Shown here piece by piece: positions 34,890-48,393 of a stretch of 64,000 nt of DNA (positions are counted from its first letter, which is position 1; the number at the start of each line of letters is the position of its first letter). The notes under the pieces are model-generated. The model was not told where the DNA came from. It worked only from the letters and a program-made list of their open reading frames with translations, and ran no database searches. Source of the DNA: Acidithiobacillus concretivorus (GTDB lineage Bacteria > Pseudomonadota > Gammaproteobacteria > Acidithiobacillales > Acidithiobacillaceae); assembly GCF_018853445.1 (NCBI RefSeq), contig NZ_JABELD010000037.1, positions 19,577-83,576 on the forward strand, given 5' to 3'. Both the position numbers and the translations under genes were made by a program.

Positions 34890-35450
34890 ATGAAGATTTC
34901 GGCCTTTGATATTCGCCCCGGCAATATTCTGGAACATGAAAAAGGGCTTTGGCGTGTACTCAAAACGGATTTTGTGAAGCCTGGCAAAGGCGGGGCCTTC
35001 GTTCAGGTCGAAATGAAAAACATCGAAACAGGAACCAAATCCAATACCCGTTTCCGCTCGGGTGAAACCATGGAAAAAGCCGTAGTGGAAGCCAGAACCA
35101 TGCAATATTTATATGCTGACAGCACCGGTTACGTATTCATGGATAACGAAAACTTTGAACAATCCATTCTCAGCGAAGACCTGTTGGAAGGTCAGACCGG
35201 GTATTTATTGCCCAACACGGAAATTCAGGTCAATTTGCATAATGATCGCCCCATTGGGGTGGAATTACCTTCGGTGGTCGTTCTTGAAGTGACCGAAGCG
35301 GACCCGGCCATCAAAGGTCAGACGGCCACAGGCTCCTACAAGTCGGCGCGTATGGAAACGGGTATTACGGTGATGGTGCCCCAGTTTGTGAATTCTGGAG
35401 AGAAAATCCGGGTAAATACTACTGATGGAACCTATATAGACCGGGCCTGA
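34890..35450 (+). CDS. efp: Elongation factor P
   Basis: A 186-residue ribosome-binding factor that relieves stalling at polyproline. It has the three-domain EF-P plan: KOW-like domain I (about 1-65), OB domains II and III (about 66-125 and 130-185). Domain I has the modified loop KPGKGGAF; the Lys33 in GKG matches the beta-lysylated residue of EpmAB-type systems. It is flanked by a bidirectional hairpin terminator downstream. Confidence 0.97.
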   Translation: MKISAFDIRPGNILEHEKGLWRVLKTDFVKPGKGGAFVQVEMKNIETGTKSNTRFRSGETMEKAVVEARTMQYLYADSTGYVFMDNENFEQSILSEDLLEGQTGYLLPNTEIQVNLHNDRPIGVELPSVVVLEVTEADPAIKGQTATGSYKSARMETGITVMVPQFVNSGEKIRVNTTDGTYIDRA

Positions 35451-35456
35451 ATGACA

Positions 35457-35489
35457 AAACCGTCTGATCCGAATCGAATCAGACGGTTT
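35457..35489. terminator. Bidirectional terminator between efp and ftsB
   Basis: A 12-bp perfect stem (AAACCGTCTGAT / ATCAGACGGTTT) with a 9-base loop. The T-rich side follows the efp stop on the plus strand, and the AAAA side gives Us on the minus strand after ftsB. It lies 6 bases after the efp stop and 3 bases from the ftsB stop. Confidence 0.88.
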
Positions 35490-35491
35490 AT

Positions 35492-35827
35492 TTAAGAGTT
35501 TTCCGTTGCCGGAATCACCCAGACGAATATTTCGCCTTTGCTGACCATTCCCAAATGGCGGCGCGCCAGCTCTTCTACGGCGCGATCTCCGCTTTGCAGG
35601 CTGACCACTTTGGCTTCCAGATGATCATTGCGCGCTTCGAGCTTTTTCAAAACCACTTCTTTGCTCTCCAGTTGGTGATGTAATTCACCCACATTTAACC
35701 AGCTACCCGTTCCAAACCACAGCGGGAATTGCAAAGCACATAAAGCGGCGAGCAACATGAAATCAACCAGGCGCATTTCTGATTTTGCCGTATTCACTTT
35801 GACTTTGAACTGCGCCCAATCAAACAT
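35492..35827 (-). CDS. ftsB: Cell-division protein FtsB
   Basis: A 111-residue bitopic protein of the divisome, partner of FtsL and FtsQ. It has a single TM helix (about 21-38; FMLLAALCALQFPLWFG), then a long coiled coil with repeated Leu (LHHQLESKEVVLKKLEARND) and the FtsB tail AVEELARRHLGMV. GGAG lies about 11 bases before the ATG at 35827; the shorter start at Met18 would give 94 residues, near the family's usual length. It follows eno, the common gammaproteobacterial order. Confidence 0.9.
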   Translation of the reverse strand: MFDWAQFKVKVNTAKSEMRLVDFMLLAALCALQFPLWFGTGSWLNVGELHHQLESKEVVLKKLEARNDHLEAKVVSLQSGDRAVEELARRHLGMVSKGEIFVWVIPATENS

Positions 35828-35885
35828 ATCGAAATAATCTCCAGGAAACGCAAGCGTCTTTGCAAACGCTCTATAATATTACCTT

Positions 35886-39687
<3,802 letters not shown>

Positions 39688-39736
39688 TTAGGCACAACGC
39701 GAACAACACACAGGAAGGGAGAAACAGACTATTGTG

Positions 39737-39762
39737 ACTGGGTCCGCTGTGGCAGACCCAGT
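39737..39762 (-). terminator. Possible hairpin between the dehydrogenase and pyrG
   Basis: ACTGGGTC pairs with GACCCAGT over a 10-base loop, downstream of the dehydrogenase stop. No strong U-run follows on the minus strand, so terminator function is uncertain. Confidence 0.35.
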
Positions 39763-39785
39763 AGGCACATCTTTCGGTTCCCTTG

Positions 39786-40826
39786 TTACAGGGTGGCCAT
39801 ATCAATGACAAAACGGTATTTAACGTCGCTTTTCAGCATCCGTTCATAGGCCGTGTTGATGTAGTCCATGGGAATCATTTCAATATCCGAACCAATTCCG
39901 TGTTCTGCACAGAAGTCGAGCATTTCCTGGGTTTCACGAATACCGCCAATGAGCGAACCCGCCAGCTGACGACGTTTGAATATCAGGTTAAACACTTCCG
40001 GAGAAGGATGCGGTTCGGCGGGAACACCCACCAGCGTCATAGTGCCATCCCGCTTCAATAGGCTCAGAAAGGCATCCAGATTATGAGAAGCGGCCACCGT
40101 ATTGAGGATAAAATCAAAACTGTTGGAATGCTCAGCCATCTGCTTGGGATCCGTGGAAATGCAGACTTCATCCGCTCCCAGACGTTTACCATCTTCGATT
40201 TTACCGGGCGAGGTCGTAAATAAAACGACATGCGCCCCCATCGCATGGGCGAGTTTGACGCCCATATGACCCAATCCACCCAAACCGACAATGCCCACTT
40301 TTTTACCCGGCCCTACCTGCCAGTGACGTAACGGCGAGTAAGTGGTGATGCCCGCGCAAAGCAACGGGGCCACACTGGCCAGATTTTTCTCGTCATGGCG
40401 GACTTTCAGCACAAAAGACTCCTTGACGACCACGCTTTGTGAATAACCCCCAAACGTATTTTCCCCGCCAAATACCGGGCCATTATACGTTCCGGTAAAA
40501 CCATTCTCGCAATATTGTTCTTCACCCTCGTCACAGGAGCTGCAGTGTCCACAACTGTCCACCATACAACCCACGCCTGCAAAATCACCTACTTTGAAAT
40601 TTTTGACCTGGTCACCGACAGCCACCACCCTGCCGACAATTTCATGACCGGGAACTGCGGGGTAAATGGTGTTTTTCCACTCATTACGGGCCGTGTGCAA
40701 ATCCGAATGGCAGACACCGCAGTAAAGAATTTCAATTTTGACATCATCCGGACCCGGCTGCCGTCTTTCTATGTCATGCGGAGCTAAAGGGCTGGTGGAT
40801 GATTGGGCTGCATAGGCTTTCGTCAT
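39786..40826 (-). CDS. NAD(P)-dependent zinc alcohol dehydrogenase (YahK/cinnamyl type)
   Basis: A 346-residue medium-chain dehydrogenase. Catalytic zinc ligands lie in GVCHSDLH (Cys) and GHEIVG (His-Glu); the structural zinc loop has four Cys (GCMVDSCGHCSSCDEGEEQYC region). The Rossmann fold signature VGLGGLGHMGVKLA follows. Members oxidise or reduce aldehydes with NADP(H). It stands alone between the cell-envelope genes and the cupin gene, with a good RBS (AGGAG) 7 bases before ATG. Confidence 0.9.
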   Translation of the reverse strand: MTKAYAAQSSTSPLAPHDIERRQPGPDDVKIEILYCGVCHSDLHTARNEWKNTIYPAVPGHEIVGRVVAVGDQVKNFKVGDFAGVGCMVDSCGHCSSCDEGEEQYCENGFTGTYNGPVFGGENTFGGYSQSVVVKESFVLKVRHDEKNLASVAPLLCAGITTYSPLRHWQVGPGKKVGIVGLGGLGHMGVKLAHAMGAHVVLFTTSPGKIEDGKRLGADEVCISTDPKQMAEHSNSFDFILNTVAASHNLDAFLSLLKRDGTMTLVGVPAEPHPSPEVFNLIFKRRQLAGSLIGGIRETQEMLDFCAEHGIGSDIEMIPMDYINTAYERMLKSDVKYRFVIDMATL

Positions 40827-40857
40827 AATATCTCCTTAAATCACTTGTTGTGTGTAC

Positions 40858-41532
40858 TTAACTGCCATCTGCCGACAAAGGCAGATGACCCGTCTTGACC
40901 AGAATCAGACAACCTTCCTTGCTGAAAGGCTGGTGGGCACTCCAATGGGGACTACGCATCCAGGTTCCGGCAGGATATTCGCCGTGCTCATCGGCAAATG
41001 TTCCCTCCAAAACCAATATTTCTTCACCACCATAATGACGATGTGCCTGAAAATAAGTTTCCGGCTGCCAGCGCACCAGCGCGGTATGTTCTCCCTCAAA
41101 GTCAGCCAGAGGGAGTACCGTGAGGCCATCTACCAGACCGGATGACCAACGCGCCTGGGCCATATTGACCCGTACCGGCTGCAGATCCCGAGGATTGAAG
41201 TGGCGCAACTTTACAAAAAGGATGCAGCCCTCATCTGAATAAGGGGCATGGGCAGAACCAGGAGGATTTCGCAAATAAGTCCCGGGACCATAACTTCCTG
41301 TCTCGTCGGAAAACGTCCCCGTCAAAACAAAAATTTCTTCACCCAGAGGGTGTTGATGTTCTGGAAAATGGGCACCCGGTACATAACGTACCACGGAAGT
41401 TGCGCGCGCTGTCTCCTCCCCGTCCCGCTCCAGCAAACGGCGCTGAACGCCCTCTGCCGGAGAACCCTGCCAGGGTAAGTCCGGGGTGTAAATAACTACA
41501 GTTTTGGACCAATCGGTATTGAGCTGCATCAC
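40858..41532 (-). CDS. Double cupin protein (ChrR-like)
   Basis: A 224-residue protein of two cupin domains: the first with HFPEHQHPLGEEIFVLTG, the second with YFQAHRHYGGEEILVLEG, the His-x-His...Glu metal-site pattern of ChrR C-terminal cupins. In ChrR a zinc-binding anti-sigma domain precedes the cupin; here it is replaced by another cupin and no sigma factor is adjacent. A role in stress or redox sensing is guessed from the family. Confidence 0.7.
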   Translation of the reverse strand: MMQLNTDWSKTVVIYTPDLPWQGSPAEGVQRRLLERDGEETARATSVVRYVPGAHFPEHQHPLGEEIFVLTGTFSDETGSYGPGTYLRNPPGSAHAPYSDEGCILFVKLRHFNPRDLQPVRVNMAQARWSSGLVDGLTVLPLADFEGEHTALVRWQPETYFQAHRHYGGEEILVLEGTFADEHGEYPAGTWMRSPHWSAHQPFSKEGCLILVKTGHLPLSADGS

Positions 41533-41610
41533 TATCTCCTGTTATTACATACCGTCTGGTTGGTATAAATTTTAGGAAATAGCGGCCCAAACGTCAAGTC
41601 GCCAAGGGCA

Positions 41611-42918
41611 TTAGACCAGAGGCAACCACCAGGCCAGCATCAACAGGGTCAGAAACAACACGGGCGGGGTGATGAGCAAACCGGTTTTCATATATTGACC
41701 CCAACCTACGGTGACGCCCTTACGACTGAGCACATGCAACCAGAGCAAGGTGGCCAGACTACCGATAGGCGTAAACTTCGGCCCCAGATCGCAACCGATA
41801 ATGTTGGCATAAATCATGATTTCCCGAAGCATAGGATCTGCCGTGGCCGGCAGGTGATGAATGGCCAATGCGCCCACCAGCACAGCGGGCATATTGTTCA
41901 TAATCGAAGAGAGCAGCGCGGCCATAAAACCAGTACCCAACGCCGCCACTACCGGTCCATGGCTGGCAAAATCGTGGAGTGCCAGGGTCACATAATGGGT
42001 CAGTCCGGCATTGCGTAAACCATATACCACCAGGTACATCCCCAGACTGAACACCACAATGGCCCAGGGAGCACCGCGCAATACTTTACGCACCGGAATT
42101 TTTGCATCGCGACCACCCTGCAACCAGCGACCTGCCAAAGCCAACATGATCAAGGCCCCGGTTCCGGTGACTACCGACACGGGCACATTCCAGTGCGCCG
42201 TCACAAAATAGGCTACCAACAGTAAGATAAGCACCGGAAAACTGGCACGAAACACCAGATGATCTTTAATGACCGTCGCCGGATCCGGCAAATGCGCCGT
42301 AGGATAGCTACCCGGAACACTGCGCCGAAAATACAGCCAGAGGACTGCCAAAGTGGAAAGCAATGCCACAATATCAACGGGCACCATGACGGTCGCATAT
42401 TGTGAAAAGGAAATATTAAAATAGTTGGCGCTGACGATGTTCACCAGATTGGAAATCATCAACGGTAAACTGGTGGTATCGGCGACAAAGCCCGTTGCAA
42501 TAATAAAAGCAAAAGTCGCTGTGGGTGAAAAATCCAGACGGAGCAAAATGGCCATCACAATAGGCGTCAATAAAAGAGCGGCACCATCATTGGCAAATAC
42601 CGCTGCAATACAAGCACCTAACAAGACAATTAGCACAAAGAGCAAGCGACCGCGTCCCCCGCCCCAACGCGCCACATGCAGGGCTGTCCAGTGGAAAAAT
42701 CCGGCCTCGTCCAGAATCAGGGAAATAATGATCAGGGCCACAAAGGTGAAGGTAGCATCCCAGACAATGTGCCAAACAATAGGAATATCGCTCCAGGTAA
42801 TGACGCCCGTTGCCAAAGCAACGACCGCCCCGCCCATGGCACTCCAGCCTATGCTCAGCCCTTTGGGTTGCCAGATGACCAAAATCAGGGTGACGAGAAA
42901 AATGACTACGGCCAGCAT
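41611..42918 (-). CDS. arsB: Arsenite efflux transporter ArsB
   Basis: A 435-residue membrane protein with about twelve helices, expelling arsenite/antimonite by the membrane potential or with an ATPase. The length and the segments [21 protein letters not shown] and [20 protein letters not shown] match ArsB. The start at 42918 replaces a longer frame beginning at 43269 that would run into the divergent arsR gene; GGAG lies 12 bases upstream. It is divergent to arsR. Confidence 0.9.
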   Translation of the reverse strand: MLAVVIFLVTLILVIWQPKGLSIGWSAMGGAVVALATGVITWSDIPIVWHIVWDATFTFVALIIISLILDEAGFFHWTALHVARWGGGRGRLLFVLIVLLGACIAAVFANDGAALLLTPIVMAILLRLDFSPTATFAFIIATGFVADTTSLPLMISNLVNIVSANYFNISFSQYATVMVPVDIVALLSTLAVLWLYFRRSVPGSYPTAHLPDPATVIKDHLVFRASFPVLILLLVAYFVTAHWNVPVSVVTGTGALIMLALAGRWLQGGRDAKIPVRKVLRGAPWAIVVFSLGMYLVVYGLRNAGLTHYVTLALHDFASHGPVVAALGTGFMAALLSSIMNNMPAVLVGALAIHHLPATADPMLREIMIYANIIGCDLGPKFTPIGSLATLLWLHVLSRKGVTVGWGQYMKTGLLITPPVLFLTLLMLAWWLPLV

Positions 42919-42973
42919 GGGGCTAAACTCCAGACGATTGGAAAGTGAAGCTAGTCTTGACGAGGCGTTGATA

Positions 42974-42990
42974 CTTGTCAATACTACAAG
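42974..42990. promoter_or_regulatory. Candidate ArsR operator
   Basis: CTTGT and ACAAG form a dyad over a 7-base centre (42979-42985) in the arsB-arsR intergenic region, 18 bases before the arsR ATG. It is the only clear inverted repeat there, and ArsR proteins bind such sites as dimers. Confidence 0.45.
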
Positions 42991-43010
42991 AAATGTTCGC
43001 GGGTAGAATG

Positions 43011-43376
43011 ATGGAAATTTCAAAAGAAACGGAAAATATTGTTCAGCAGCTGGAATCGCTAGCCTCTCCCGTGCGTCTGGAAATTTTCCGCTTGCTCGTT
43101 GAACAGGAGCCCGCCGGACTGGTTTCCGGTGATATTGCCGAGCACTTGGGTCAACCCCACAATGGCATCTCCTTTCATTTGAAAAGCCTCCAACATGCCG
43201 GTCTGGTAACGGTGCAACGTGAGGGTCGTTATCAACGCTACCGCGCTGACATGAGCATTGTTCGGGCATTAGTCGCCTATCTGACAGAAAACTGCTGTCG
43301 TGGTACCCGGAATTGTTCTTTACCCCAATCTGCAGATCTGCGACTTGACGAGGAAATACTGAATGAAAACTCCTGA
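43011..43376 (+). CDS. arsR: Arsenic-responsive repressor ArsR
   Basis: A 121-residue winged-helix repressor of the ArsR/SmtB family. The start at 43011 (second of two adjacent ATGs) puts the C-terminal cysteines at 95, 96 and 102 ([10 protein letters not shown]), the positions reported for the As(III) site of A. ferrooxidans ArsR. The N-terminal ELCVCD motif of E. coli ArsR is absent. [25 protein letters not shown]. It overlaps arsC by 14 bases and is divergent from arsB. Confidence 0.92.
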   Translation: MEISKETENIVQQLESLASPVRLEIFRLLVEQEPAGLVSGDIAEHLGQPHNGISFHLKSLQHAGLVTVQREGRYQRYRADMSIVRALVAYLTENCCRGTRNCSLPQSADLRLDEEILNENS

Positions 43377-43854
43377 GATCCTGTTTCTTTGCACCGGAAA
43401 TTCCTGTCGTTCTATTCTTGCAGAAGTCACCATGAACGGGCTGGCCGATTCACGTCTGCACGCAACCAGTGCCGGGAGCCATCCTGCGGGTTATGTTCAT
43501 CCGCATTCGATACAGCTTCTCCGGCAGGAAGGCTTTGCCACGGAAGGCCTGAGCAGCAAATCCTGGGATGCACTGAAAACCACGCCGGACATCGTCATTA
43601 CGGTTTGTGCCAGTGCTGCTGGCGAGGCCTGCCCCGCCTACCTCGGACCCGCCATACGCGCGCATTGGGGAGTGGAAGATCCGGCCAAGTTCACCGGCAG
43701 CGAAGCCGAAATTGATGCAGCTTTTCAAACGGCATACCGTATTCTCCGGCACCGCATTGAAGCCTTGCTGAAATTGCCCGTGGCTGAATGGCTCGAAAAA
43801 GATCCTGCACAATTAAGGCAGGAACTGAATCGCATTGGCACCATGGAGCCCTGA
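43363..43854 (+). CDS. arsC: Arsenate reductase, low-molecular-weight phosphatase type
   Basis: A 163-residue reductase that turns arsenate into arsenite for export by ArsB. The catalytic loop CTGNSCRS (C-x5-R-S, Cys near residue 10) and the second pair ([11 protein letters not shown]) with Cys in the place of the thioredoxin-type ArsC residues are present; the DP loop reads [11 protein letters not shown]. It is translated from within arsR. Thioredoxin is the expected reductant. Confidence 0.92.
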   Translation: MKTPEILFLCTGNSCRSILAEVTMNGLADSRLHATSAGSHPAGYVHPHSIQLLRQEGFATEGLSSKSWDALKTTPDIVITVCASAAGEACPAYLGPAIRAHWGVEDPAKFTGSEAEIDAAFQTAYRILRHRIEALLKLPVAEWLEKDPAQLRQELNRIGTMEP

Positions 43855-43858
43855 GTCA

Positions 43859-44347
43859 ATGGATACACCCAATCAGAATCCAGTAATGATTCCTGCTGCC
43901 CAGGAATTTCATCTCAGTTTCCGGGTCAGTGACCTGGCTGAAAGCACCCGTTTTTACGAGCACTTTCTGGGGGTCGCGCCCAAACAGAGTACGGCACGCT
44001 TCAGCACCTTTATCGTCCCGCATTTGTGCCTGAATCTCGTTATTCTGGTGAATGACCGGGGAGAAACGCTGGATACTTATAGTCTTTATCATGTGGGGCT
44101 GGGCGTGAAAGACCGGGCGGCAGTCATCGAAAGCTATCATCGCGCCATGGCGGCGGGTGCCGAAATTGTTAAACCACCCCGCACCACCTGGCGCGGAATG
44201 CCTCTCCATGAACTTTGGCTACGGGATCCCACGGGCTACAACATTGAAGTGTATGCCCGCTTGACCGACGCCGAACTGACAGAAATGCCCGCTGATCAGG
44301 AGCCGTTTTTCCTGGTAGCAGGCACTGAACCGAAAGAAAGCTCCTGA
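43859..44347 (+). CDS. VOC-family (glyoxalase/dioxygenase fold) protein in ars cluster
   Basis: A 162-residue protein of the VOC fold. The start at 43859 is taken because the longer frame overlaps arsC. HLSFRVSDLAESTRFYEHFLG opens the fold, and YHVGLGVKDRAAVIESY and LWLRDPTGYNIEVYAR continue it; His, His and Glu are at the expected metal-ligand places. ArsI/CadI proteins are VOC members in ars operons, but the vicinal Cys pair of ArsI is not obvious. It may be a CadI-like metal-binding protein. Confidence 0.65.
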   Translation: MDTPNQNPVMIPAAQEFHLSFRVSDLAESTRFYEHFLGVAPKQSTARFSTFIVPHLCLNLVILVNDRGETLDTYSLYHVGLGVKDRAAVIESYHRAMAAGAEIVKPPRTTWRGMPLHELWLRDPTGYNIEVYARLTDAELTEMPADQEPFFLVAGTEPKESS

Positions 44348-44377
44348 TTGATTAAGAATGATCTAACCGATCTGGCA

Positions 44378-46405
44378 TTAGTCTTCTAACAAAGACACTT
44401 CCAGATCGGTACCCAGAAGACGGGTTTCCAGTTTTTTTATTTCGTCCCGTAATGCTGCCGCCTGCTCAAATTCCAGGTTGCGTGCATGGCGGAACATTTC
44501 CTCTTCCAGCTCCTTGATTTTTTTGGCAACCGCTTTCGGATCATTGAGCAGGCGATAAGTGCTGTTTTTCTCTGCCACCTTCGCTGCAGGTTGCGCGTTA
44601 CGCCGATATACGCCCTCAATAATATCCGCCACCGGCTTCACTATACCCTTGGGGGTAATATGGTGGACCGCATTAAAATGCACTTGCTTTTCACGGCGGC
44701 GATCTGTCTCTGCCATGGCCGCCGTCATGGATTTGGTGATCTGATCCGCATACAAAACAGCTCGACCGTGCAAATTCCGGGCTGCCCGGCCAATGGTCTG
44801 AATCAACGAGCGCTCCGAGCGCAGAAAGCCCTCCTTATCTGCATCCAGAATCGCCACCAACGCGACTTCGGGCATATCCAGCCCCTCACGCAGCAGGTTA
44901 ATGCCAATCAGCACATCAAAAACGCCTGCGCGTAAATCCCGAATAATTTCCACCCGTTCAACCGTTTCAATATCTGAATGCAAATAGCGGCATTTAATAC
45001 CCAGGTCGTGCAGATAATCGCTCAGGTCTTCTGCCATGCGTTTGGTCAGGGTGGTGACCAGAATGCGCCAGCCACTGCGAATGACCACATGGATTTCACT
45101 AATCAAGTCATCGACCTGGCCTTTTGCCGGGCGGACTTCCACGAGCGGATCCACTAATCCGGTAGGCCGCACCACCTGCTCGACAATCTGCCCGGAGTGC
45201 TCCATTTCATAGGGTCCGGGGGTCGCCGAAATCATGATGGTTTGGGGCATGAGTGCTTCAAACTCAGGAAACATCAGGGGTCGATTATCCAGCGCAGAAG
45301 GCAGACGGAAGCCATATTCCACCAAGGTTTCCTTACGCGAACGATCCCCCTTGTACATTCCCCCGAACTGAGGCACGGTGACATGGGATTCATCAATGAA
45401 TAGCAACGCATTGGGTGGCAGATAATCCATCAAGGTAGGCGGTGCCTGCCCGGCGGTTCTTCCCGATAAATAACGGGAATAATTTTCAATACCCGAGCAA
45501 TATCCCAACTCTGCCATCATTTCCAGATCAAAACGAGTGCGTTGCTCCAGGCGTTGGGCTTCTACCAGTTTGTTGGCCTTGCGCAGATCATCAAGTCGCT
45601 GCCGCAATTCATCCTTGATACTGTCCAGAGCCTCCAGAATTTTCTCTCGGGGGGTCACATAATGGCTTTTGGGATAAATGGTATAGCGCGGCAAACGCAC
45701 AATGGTTTTCCCTGTGAGCGGATCAAAAAGCGAAACCCGCTCAATTTCTTCTCCGAATAATTCCACCCGCACTGCTTCGTCTTCACTTTCTGCGGGCCAT
45801 ATATCAATCACATCGCCGTTAACCCGAAAGTTACCGCGTTTCAATTCCAATTGGTTACGGGTGTACTGCATTTCTGCCAGCCGCTGAAGAATCGCACGCT
45901 GATCCATGAAATCAGCTTCGCGCAAATGCAAAATCATGCCATGGTAAGAAGCGGGATCACCCAGTCCGTATATGGCCGAGACTGTCGCCACAATAATGAC
46001 ATCGGGCCTTTCCAACAAAGCTTTCGTCGCGGAAAGGCGCATCTGCTCAATGTGGTCATTAATGGAAGCATCTTTTTCAATGAACGTGTCCGAAGACGGG
46101 ACATAGGCTTCCGGCTGATAATAATCGTAATAACTGACAAAATACTCGACGGCGTTATGCGGAAAAAAACTGCGCATTTCCGCATAGAGCTGCGCCGCCA
46201 GCGTCTTGTTGGGGGCCATGATAATGGCCGGGCGCTGGGTCGTGGCAATCACATTGGCAACTGTAAAGGTCTTCCCAGAGCCGGTCACGCCCAGAAGCGT
46301 CTGGAAAAATTCTCCGTCCGTCAGCCCCTGGACCAGTTGGCGAATCGCCTCCGGCTGATCGCCCTGGGGCGAAAAGCTACTTTCCAGAATAAGGCTTTTG
46401 TCCAT
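44378..46405 (-). CDS. uvrB: UvrABC system protein B
   Basis: A 675-residue helicase-like subunit of nucleotide-excision repair that loads on lesions and recruits UvrC. Walker A ([15 protein letters not shown]), the beta-hairpin ([20 protein letters not shown]), DEAD-type helicase motifs ([13 protein letters not shown]) and the UVR domain at the C-terminus ([18 protein letters not shown]) are all present. It is convergent with the ars genes. Confidence 0.98.
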   Translation of the reverse strand: MDKSLILESSFSPQGDQPEAIRQLVQGLTDGEFFQTLLGVTGSGKTFTVANVIATTQRPAIIMAPNKTLAAQLYAEMRSFFPHNAVEYFVSYYDYYQPEAYVPSSDTFIEKDASINDHIEQMRLSATKALLERPDVIIVATVSAIYGLGDPASYHGMILHLREADFMDQRAILQRLAEMQYTRNQLELKRGNFRVNGDVIDIWPAESEDEAVRVELFGEEIERVSLFDPLTGKTIVRLPRYTIYPKSHYVTPREKILEALDSIKDELRQRLDDLRKANKLVEAQRLEQRTRFDLEMMAELGYCSGIENYSRYLSGRTAGQAPPTLMDYLPPNALLFIDESHVTVPQFGGMYKGDRSRKETLVEYGFRLPSALDNRPLMFPEFEALMPQTIMISATPGPYEMEHSGQIVEQVVRPTGLVDPLVEVRPAKGQVDDLISEIHVVIRSGWRILVTTLTKRMAEDLSDYLHDLGIKCRYLHSDIETVERVEIIRDLRAGVFDVLIGINLLREGLDMPEVALVAILDADKEGFLRSERSLIQTIGRAARNLHGRAVLYADQITKSMTAAMAETDRRREKQVHFNAVHHITPKGIVKPVADIIEGVYRRNAQPAAKVAEKNSTYRLLNDPKAVAKKIKELEEEMFRHARNLEFEQAAALRDEIKKLETRLLGTDLEVSLLED

Positions 46406-46515
46406 TGGTCACTCCACGGATTACGTTTTGGTTGCTTCACTGCAGATCTGCGCCCTTCCCTGATCACGATGCCTACTTTACAATATATGAGCTTGTACAA
46501 GCATCTTTTGTTCAT

Positions 46516-46592
46516 GCGCCTGTAGCTCAACTGGATAGAGCAACGGCCTTCTAAGCCGTAGGTCAGGGGTTCGAGTCCCTTCAGGCGCACCA
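46516..46592 (+). tRNA. tRNA-Arg (TCT)
   Basis: A 77-nt cloverleaf with encoded CCA. The acceptor stem GCGCCTG pairs with CAGGCGC; the anticodon loop CTTCTAA gives TCT. It lies 92 bases before the integrase gene, whose attachment site it probably provides. Confidence 0.95.
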
Positions 46593-46641
46593 TATAAAAC
46601 AGTTACTTACATTTTTCACTTGATACCAAAAAGAGTTTATG

Positions 46642-46659
46642 CCACCCTGGCGCCATACT
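46642..46659. repeat. Left putative integrase arm-type site
   Basis: CCACCCTGG followed by CGCCATACT, 25-42 bases before the integrase start. The right-end copy (60343-60377, opposite orientation) reads TGGCACCATAC-TGGCTCCACCC-TGG: units of TGGCNCC spaced 11 bases. Arm sites of this type flank P4-like attachment sites. Confidence 0.4.
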
Positions 46660-46683
46660 TAGGTCGAAACTGAGGTGGCAAAT

Positions 46684-47766
46684 ATGGCAACCATTCGCTC
46701 CAGAGAAGATCAGGACGGCATCACTATCGGCTGGCAAGCTCAAATCAAACGCAAGGGCTTCCCGCTCCAGATTAAAACTTTCCGCACCAAAGCTGAGGCT
46801 ACGCATTGGGCGACCGTGACAGAATCAGAAATGATGCGCGGTATTTTTATTCAGCGCTCAGAATCTGAACAGACGACCGTGCATGATCTGCTATCCAGAT
46901 ATGCCCGTGAAATACTGCCAACCCTCAAGGGTGGGCACAAAGAACTGTCTCGGATAAGGGTATTACAAAATGGCTTGGGTCAATATTCTCTAGCGGCGCT
47001 TAATTCGTCTATGATCGCCAAATATAGAGACAAGCGCCTATCCACGATGAGTGAAAAGACAGGGCGATTAGTCGGTACGCAAACCGTTAAACATGAGTTG
47101 GGCCTGCTGCAACGTGCATTAAAAATGGCCGTGATGGAATGGGGTATCGCGCTGCCAAATGGCATCCCTACCGCCATGGTAAAAAAACCGCCATTACCTG
47201 CCGCCAGAACCCGACGCTTAATAGATAACGAAGAATCAAGACTACTGGATGCCTGCGCCGATGCACAAACGCCCTGGCTGCTTCCCGTGGTTATTTTCGC
47301 CATCGAAACCGCTATGCGAGCCGGTGAAATATTGGAAACTTGGAAGTATATAAAGGATACCGAAGGCGGCAAGGTCAAAACCAAAACCAGTAACGGCCTG
47401 CAATGGTCAGATGTGGACTTGAACAAACGCACGGCACACCTGCCCATGACCAAAAATGGTGAGGCCAGAACGGTTCCCCTATCCAGTCGGGCAGTCGAGG
47501 TATTGCGTCATTTACCGCGCAATCTGGATGGTCGCGTTTTTGGTACGACCTACGAAGGCCTCCACCAATCCTATGCCCGCGCCTGCAAACGGGCAGACAT
47601 CGAGGACTTGCGCTTTCATGACCTACGCCATGAAGCCACCAGTCGTTTCTTTGAGAAAGGCTTGCGCGAAATGCAGGTTGCCGCCATCACTGGTCACAAG
47701 ACCTTGCAGATGCTGAAAAGGTATACGCATTTGAAAGCTGAGGATTTGGCGAAATTGCTGGGGTGA
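46684..47766 (+). CDS. Tyrosine recombinase/integrase
   Basis: About 360 residues. The N-terminus has an arm/core-binding part (TIGWQAQIKRKGFPLQIKTF) and the C-terminal catalytic domain has R in ETAMRAGEILETW, K/H in TKNGEARTVPLS, R in LRFHDLRHEATSRF (H-x-x-R) and Y in RYTHLKAEDLAKLL. The start at 46684 has GAGG 8 bases upstream. It integrates and excises the island at tRNA-Arg. Confidence 0.92.
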   Translation: MATIRSREDQDGITIGWQAQIKRKGFPLQIKTFRTKAEATHWATVTESEMMRGIFIQRSESEQTTVHDLLSRYAREILPTLKGGHKELSRIRVLQNGLGQYSLAALNSSMIAKYRDKRLSTMSEKTGRLVGTQTVKHELGLLQRALKMAVMEWGIALPNGIPTAMVKKPPLPAARTRRLIDNEESRLLDACADAQTPWLLPVVIFAIETAMRAGEILETWKYIKDTEGGKVKTKTSNGLQWSDVDLNKRTAHLPMTKNGEARTVPLSSRAVEVLRHLPRNLDGRVFGTTYEGLHQSYARACKRADIEDLRFHDLRHEATSRFFEKGLREMQVAAITGHKTLQMLKRYTHLKAEDLAKLLG

Positions 47767-47920
47767 TGGATAAGCCAACATGACTATGAAGGCGATTATG
47801 GGAGATGATTCCAAACTGTGATGAAGAGGCACCCCCATATTTCGGGTAGAATGTTTGGTGGGTAGATGAACCGTTAACACGGTAAAAGTCATTCAAGTTT
47901 ATTCTCAGCAGAGGATTGCC

Positions 47921-48385
47921 ATGACGCTGGATGCAAGGACTATAGAGAAGCTTGCCAAGGTTGGGCTGACCGTGATGCGGCGTGATGTGCATGCACCTTC
48001 ATCCACAGTACCACTGTTCATTTCCAAGGTCGCCGCAGGCATGCCTTCACCCGCTGATGATTATGTGGAAAAGACGCTGGATTTGAATGAATACTGCCTG
48101 CCCCATAGTGAGGCTTCCTTCTTTTTGAAGGTGTCCGGCAACTCAATGACGGGCGCGGCTATTCATGATGGGGATATTCTCGTAGTGGATCGCAGTATTC
48201 CCCCTAAAAGCGGTCAGGTGGTCATTGCAATGCTGGATGGGGAATTGACGGTCAAACGGTTTTTGAATGAAGGGGGTAAAGTGCTATTACAGCCAGAAAA
48301 TCCCGATTACCCGACCATCACGATAAGTCCCAATCAAGACTTTTCCGTGATGGGTACCGTGATTTTTGTCGTCCATAAGTTTTGA
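47921..48385 (+). CDS. UmuD-like self-cleaving S24 protease
   Basis: A 154-residue protein with an N-terminal arm, the cleavage bond Ala39-Gly40 (KVAAGMPSP), the catalytic Ser75 (SGNSMTGA) and Lys112 (LTVKRF). These are the marks of UmuD. Its UmuC polymerase partner is not in the window, and the next gene is ybjQ. It may act with a polymerase coded elsewhere, or have another regulatory substrate. RBS AGAGGA lies 7 bases before ATG. Confidence 0.85.
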   Translation: MTLDARTIEKLAKVGLTVMRRDVHAPSSTVPLFISKVAAGMPSPADDYVEKTLDLNEYCLPHSEASFFLKVSGNSMTGAAIHDGDILVVDRSIPPKSGQVVIAMLDGELTVKRFLNEGGKVLLQPENPDYPTITISPNQDFSVMGTVIFVVHKF

Positions 48386-48393
48386 GCATAGCC

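Noticed and set aside
43011..43269. Longer ArsB reading frame from 43269
   Set aside because: It would overlap the divergent arsR gene and its first 117 residues lack any ArsB or membrane pattern.
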